From: Bryobacterales bacterium
Lineage (GTDB): Bacteria > Acidobacteriota > Terriglobia > Bryobacterales > Bryobacteraceae
Reading direction: 5' to 3'
Assembly: GCA_003132865.1 (NCBI GenBank)
Contig: PKYZ01000498.1
Coordinates: 1 to 17,632, forward strand
Length of the DNA stretch: 17,632 nt
Below, in pieces: positions 14,667 to 17,632 of the stretch. The translations under genes and the position numbers were made by a program. Below the pieces are notes generated by a model. That model searched no databases, was not told the origin of the DNA, and saw only the letters and a program-made list of their open reading frames with translations. Position 1 is the stretch's first letter. Every line of letters starts with the position of its first letter.

Positions 14667-15716
14667 ATGGCTGCGGCGCTGGTGGCATCCCCTCCGAAAA
14701 CCAGGAAGAAGTTGCGGAAGCGGCGAACTCCCGACCGTTCGCAGCGGCTGCGGCGCGCATTTCAACTGGCGTTCCTGACGCTGAATCTGTGGATCGGCAC
14801 GCAATTCGTGCTCTTCGTCCACCATTACGAATCGGGCGGGCACGGGATGCGGGTCGCGCGACCGGCCGGAGTCGAAGGCTGGCTGCCCATCGCCTCGCTG
14901 ATGAACCTGAAGGTCCTGCTGGCCACGGGCCACGTCCCCCGCGTGCATCCCGCCGGAATGTTCCTGCTCATCGCCTTTCTGGCGATCTCCTGGCTGCTGC
15001 GCAAAAGCTTCTGCGCGTGGCTTTGCCCGGTGGGCACGGTTTCAGAATGGTTGTGGCAACTCGGCAGGCAGACTTTTCGCCGCAACTGGCGCCTGCCACG
15101 CTGGCTCGATATCCCCCTGCGCAGCCTGAAGTACATCCTGCTGGGACTGTTCGTGTATGCCGTGGGCAGCATGTCCGTGCCCGCCATTCAGGCTTTCCTC
15201 GGAGGGCCTTACGGCTTGGTTTCCGACGTGAAGATGCTAGACTTCTTCCGTTTCCTGGGCGTTGCGGGAGCCATCGTGCTGGCCCTGTTGGTGGCGCTTT
15301 CCGTCTTTGTGCAGAACTTCTGGTGCCGCTATCTTTGCCCTTACGGCGCGCTGATGGGCCTGGCCGCGCTAGCCAGCCCCTTGCGCATCCGGCGGGAAGC
15401 GTCCTTGTGCATCGATTGCGCCAAGTGCGCGAAGGCCTGCCCCGCCCTGCTGCCGGTGGACAAATTGGTCAGCATCCGCTCGGCCGAATGCACCGGGTGT
15501 CTGGAATGCGTGGCAGTTTGCCCGGCCGAAGGCGCGCTGTGGATGTCGGCTCCGCGCCGGCGGCCCGTGCCCGCCTGGATGATCGCCTCGGCCACCGCCG
15601 CGCTCTTTCTCGGTATCTGCGGCTACGCCCGCTGGGCCGGCTACTGGCACACGGATCTGCCCGAACGGTTGTACTTCGATCTGATCCCCCACGCCCGCGA
15701 GTTCACGCATCCGTGA
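14667..15716 (+). CDS. Polytopic 4Fe-4S membrane protein, NapH/YccM-like (349 aa)
   Basis: Inner-membrane electron-transfer protein. A basic N-terminus (residues 11-30) is followed by about five membrane helices (33-52, 97-112, 153-170, 198-217, 304-320). Two CxxxCP motifs at the membrane surface, C116xxxC120P and C220xxxC224P, are typical of the NapH/CcoG/RnfH-like group. Two ferredoxin-type [4Fe-4S] sites follow: C248xxC251xxC254xxxC258P and C275xxC278xxC281xxxC285P. All eight cluster ligands are present. Such proteins pass electrons between quinones and periplasmic or cytoplasmic partners. The ATG at 14667 has a weak GGAA seven bases or less upstream. It is convergent with the DUF362 gene, 9 bases away. 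The specific redox partner cannot be read; NosR, CcoG and NapH themselves are unlikely because no partner genes are present. Confidence 0.9.
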   Translation: MAAALVASPPKTRKKLRKRRTPDRSQRLRRAFQLAFLTLNLWIGTQFVLFVHHYESGGHGMRVARPAGVEGWLPIASLMNLKVLLATGHVPRVHPAGMFLLIAFLAISWLLRKSFCAWLCPVGTVSEWLWQLGRQTFRRNWRLPRWLDIPLRSLKYILLGLFVYAVGSMSVPAIQAFLGGPYGLVSDVKMLDFFRFLGVAGAIVLALLVALSVFVQNFWCRYLCPYGALMGLAALASPLRIRREASLCIDCAKCAKACPALLPVDKLVSIRSAECTGCLECVAVCPAEGALWMSAPRRRPVPAWMIASATAALFLGICGYARWAGYWHTDLPERLYFDLIPHAREFTHP

Positions 15717-15725
15717 CGGACGCCA

Positions 15726-16871
15726 TCACAAGAGACCGATTTCGTGGCCTCTCGCGCCCGTTGCACCGAGAGCCGCGACGAGTGTTTCCGCTGCGCCGCC
15801 ATACGCGTTGCGCGTAATCTCCTGGTTGCCCCAGTAGGGACGGATGGCGTTCCAGGCAACAAGCTGCGGCTTCGCGAAAGAACGCCGCACGCGATCGAGC
15901 GGCTCGCCACGAATCTCAATTTCGTCGAGCGCGCCAGGGCGGAGCCCCGCCTTGTTCGCCCACAGAAACGTGGGGATCTCCGCCGGCGCGAATCCCATGA
16001 GGCTGGCCGCCACCATGTCCGTGGCCACGGGATTCGTGCCGGCCACGATCACGTCCATCTTGAACGTCTTGCCCATCGAAGGCCCGTTGCCCTCCATGGC
16101 CATGGAGCCGTCGATCACCACCAGGCCAAGCTTGTTCGCGCGCACCATGTCCACCACCACGGCTGACGCGGCGGTGGGTTCCACCCGCGAGGCCAAATCG
16201 TGCATGTGTCCGCGCACGGACTGATAGACCGTCCCCGGAAATGCGCCGATCAGGTTCTTCATCCCCAGGGTCACGGTAGCAAGCTGATGCGTCTTCATCA
16301 TCGGCACGGAGCACAGCAGATCGACCTCGGTCAGACTCTTGTGCAGCGCGATTTTATCGAATACGAAGCCGCCGGGAACGGCCACGTCCACCAATTCGCC
16401 GGAGTGCAGGTTCACCAGCGGCACGCGCAGCGTCCTCGCCAGATCCGCATAACCCAGTTGCTCGAAAACGTACTGTTGCATGGGGTCCAGGATCTCGCGC
16501 TTGCGGGTCCGGAAAATAGCCGAGCCCCGCACGTTGAAGTTCGGCGCGGCTGCCGATCCTTCGCCGATCGAAACTTCCTTGCCAGCACACTGCATGGCCT
16601 CCGCGAGCGCGCGCACGACGGCGAGCTTGGTGGTCGCCTCCGCCTGCGTGGAAACGAGATTGGGCTTCAGCATCACGGTGTTGACGCCCTTCGTTATGTG
16701 CTGGATACCGCCCAGGAGGTCGATTGCCTTCTCGACGGCATTGGCGACTTGGTCGCTCCGGATGCGAACGATGCTGACGACGGATTTAGGCCCGGATTTG
16801 GCGCCGGCGTCGAGAGCGGATGCGAGAGCGGTGCTGGTGAGGAGGAACTCTCTGCGACTGAGCTGCCGCAT
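15726..16871 (-). CDS. DUF362 domain protein with Tat-type signal (381 aa)
   Basis: Predicted exported protein of the DUF362 family, whose members occur with iron-sulphur proteins and are of unsettled biochemical role. The N-terminus MRQLSRREFLLTSTALASAL carries a twin-arginine motif SRREFL (residues 5-10) and a hydrophobic stretch. Family features are VMLKPNLVS, IGEGSA, a PMMKTHQLATVTLGMKNLIG core, IDGSMAMEGNGPSMG, and the GTNPVATDMVAASLMGF motif. Cysteines are few, so it holds no ferredoxin cluster itself. The ATG at 16871 is chosen over an open extension of 71 codons because an AGGAGGTGAT, a near-complete match to the 16S anti-Shine-Dalgarno, lies just upstream and the Tat signal begins there. 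Export of a folded, cofactor-bearing protein and the neighbouring 4Fe-4S membrane protein suggest a shared redox function; this is inference. Confidence 0.88.
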   Translation of the reverse strand: MRQLSRREFLLTSTALASALDAGAKSGPKSVVSIVRIRSDQVANAVEKAIDLLGGIQHITKGVNTVMLKPNLVSTQAEATTKLAVVRALAEAMQCAGKEVSIGEGSAAAPNFNVRGSAIFRTRKREILDPMQQYVFEQLGYADLARTLRVPLVNLHSGELVDVAVPGGFVFDKIALHKSLTEVDLLCSVPMMKTHQLATVTLGMKNLIGAFPGTVYQSVRGHMHDLASRVEPTAASAVVVDMVRANKLGLVVIDGSMAMEGNGPSMGKTFKMDVIVAGTNPVATDMVAASLMGFAPAEIPTFLWANKAGLRPGALDEIEIRGEPLDRVRRSFAKPQLVAWNAIRPYWGNQEITRNAYGGAAETLVAALGATGARGHEIGLL

Positions 16872-16872
16872 T

Positions 16873-16909
16873 GGCGTATAATCACCTCCTGAATTCTCTA
16901 TTATACGCC
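16873..16909 (-). promoter_or_regulatory. Perfect 10-bp inverted repeat bracketing the DUF362 ribosome binding site
   Basis: GGCGTATAAT (16873-16882) and ATTATACGCC (16900-16909) are exact inverted copies with 17 bases between them. In the minus-strand transcript the loop would hold the AGGAGGTG Shine-Dalgarno, and the 3' arm would end one base before the ATG at 16871. The 5' arm also contains a perfect -10 hexamer TATAAT (16905-16900). If that promoter is used, the 5' arm is not transcribed and the palindrome is a DNA operator; if an upstream promoter is used, it is an RNA hairpin. Both remain possible. Confidence 0.6.
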
Positions 16910-17234
16910 GCGGTCGAGCTACAACCGTAAGAGAGCGATGGGGCCCACCAGCGCGGGATTGGCCGCGCCCGCCCAAAAAACACTGCGCGCTGCGCTTGAC
17001 TAAGTTAAAAGCACAAGTTCGCATCAACAACCCATGAAGATTACCGATCAAACCCAAACAAATGGTGGTATTGGCCTTGCGCAAATGGGGGTATAAACGC
17101 CAGTAGAGTCTAGTACTATTCCTGCTTCCAGTACAGGCGCGAGCGAGCGGATTCCCTCAGAAATCCCCCAAAACAGTGGCCACCCGGCCGCGCCCGTGCC
17201 CCCGCCGCCCCCGGCACAGTACACTGTAAGTCTG
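16910..17234. promoter_or_regulatory. Divergent intergenic region before the kinase
   Basis: There is no gene-like frame. It is more AT-rich than its neighbours between about 16,975 and 17,120. Possible plus-strand promoter pieces are TTGACT (16996-17001) without a matching -10, TTGGCC to TATAAA (17071-17076 and 17092-17097, 15-base spacer), and TACACT (17220-17225) nine bases before the kinase ATG, which lies inside an ACAGT-AC-ACTGT inverted repeat (17216-17227). None is strong enough to name as the promoter. Confidence 0.35.
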
Positions 17235-17632
17235 ATGGACCGCATCGGACGCTACAAGATCGTGCGCGAGCTGGGCCGCGGCGCCATGGGTGTCGTTTAC
17301 CTGGCCACCGATCCCACCATCGGCCGTCCGGTCGCCATCAAAACCATCCGCCTCGGCGAAGTCACCAACGCCGAGGAGCGCGCCCGCCTGCGCGAGCGGC
17401 TGTTCCGCGAAGCCCGCTCGGCCGGCGTCCTCTCCCACCCGGGCATCGTCACCATCTACGACATGGAGGCGCAGGACGACCTCGCCTACATCGCCATGGA
17501 GTACGTCAACGGCCCCACGCTCGACCAGCTCATTTCCGGCCAGCCGCTCCCCTCGGACCGCATGTTCAGCATTCTCGGCCAAACCGCCGTGGCCCTCGAT
17601 TACGCCCACCAGAAGGGCATCGTGCATCGCGA
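17235..17632 (+). CDS. Serine/threonine protein kinase, PknB type (partial, N-terminal 132 aa)
   Basis: Eukaryotic-like (Hanks-type) protein kinase running off the window end. The protein begins MDRIGRYKIVRELGRGAMGVVY, with the glycine-rich ATP loop at residues 14-22. The VAIK Lys is residue 36, the helix-C Glu is in LFREARSAGVLSHPGIV (E59), and the hinge is AMEYVNGPTL. The sequence ends at IVHR, just before the catalytic Asp of the HRD motif, so catalytic competence cannot be judged. Bacterial relatives of this kind often continue into a membrane helix and a sensor domain such as PASTA, WD40 or TPR; nothing of that is in view. There is no Shine-Dalgarno before ATG 17235. It is divergent from the DUF362 gene. 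Confidence 0.93.
   Translation, partial: MDRIGRYKIVRELGRGAMGVVYLATDPTIGRPVAIKTIRLGEVTNAEERARLRERLFREARSAGVLSHPGIVTIYDMEAQDDLAYIAMEYVNGPTLDQLISGQPLPSDRMFSILGQTAVALDYAHQKGIVHR

Overview
The window looks like a piece of chromosome from a GC-rich acidobacterium, most likely of the Solibacter/Bryobacterales type. The main pointers are a full-length permease of the ADOP class (acidobacterial duplicated orphan permease) plus the tail of a second one, a GH29 fucosidase, a PknB-type kinase, and many palindromic or short-tandem repeats between genes. This assignment is inferred from gene content only. I see no rRNA, tRNA, CRISPR array, integrase or complete insertion sequence.

Layout, left to right. 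A gene tail (2-85, +) meets an ADOP permease (217-2586, -). A 90-bp palindromic element and a textbook terminator follow. The terminator closes a probable minus-strand operon: an unknown 202-aa protein, a TerC/YjbE-type membrane protein, and a small, apparently frameshifted gene with a very good ribosome binding site. Across an AT-rich divergent region lie two sugar kinases on the plus strand, a ROK kinase and xylulokinase xylB. Heptanucleotide tandem repeats sit just before the ROK start and across the ROK/xylB junction. Beyond a nested palindrome come a small four-cysteine membrane protein (-) and a divergent 885-aa SEC-C protein (+). That protein meets a GH29 alpha-L-fucosidase-like enzyme (-) over a 31-bp-arm inverted repeat. 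The fucosidase is divergent from a HemL-like class III aminotransferase (+).

13,442-14,666 is a degraded stretch: an 86-bp palindromic element, a permease tail, a conserved-family gene with a broken 5' end, and a partial copy of the same palindromic family. The right end has a polytopic 4Fe-4S membrane protein (+), convergent within 9 bp with a Tat-signal DUF362 protein (-). The DUF362 gene has a perfect 10-bp inverted repeat bracketing its Shine-Dalgarno sequence. The window ends inside a serine/threonine protein kinase (+).

Functional links: ROK kinase and XylB form a carbohydrate-kinase pair, and the fucosidase fits the same saccharide-degrading lifestyle. The 4Fe-4S protein and the DUF362 protein are plausible partners in envelope redox chemistry. 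The most unusual content is between genes: two different heptamer arrays around one kinase gene, at least three palindromic repeat families at gene 3' ends, and the hairpin-like DUF362 leader. No complete new multi-gene system is evident.
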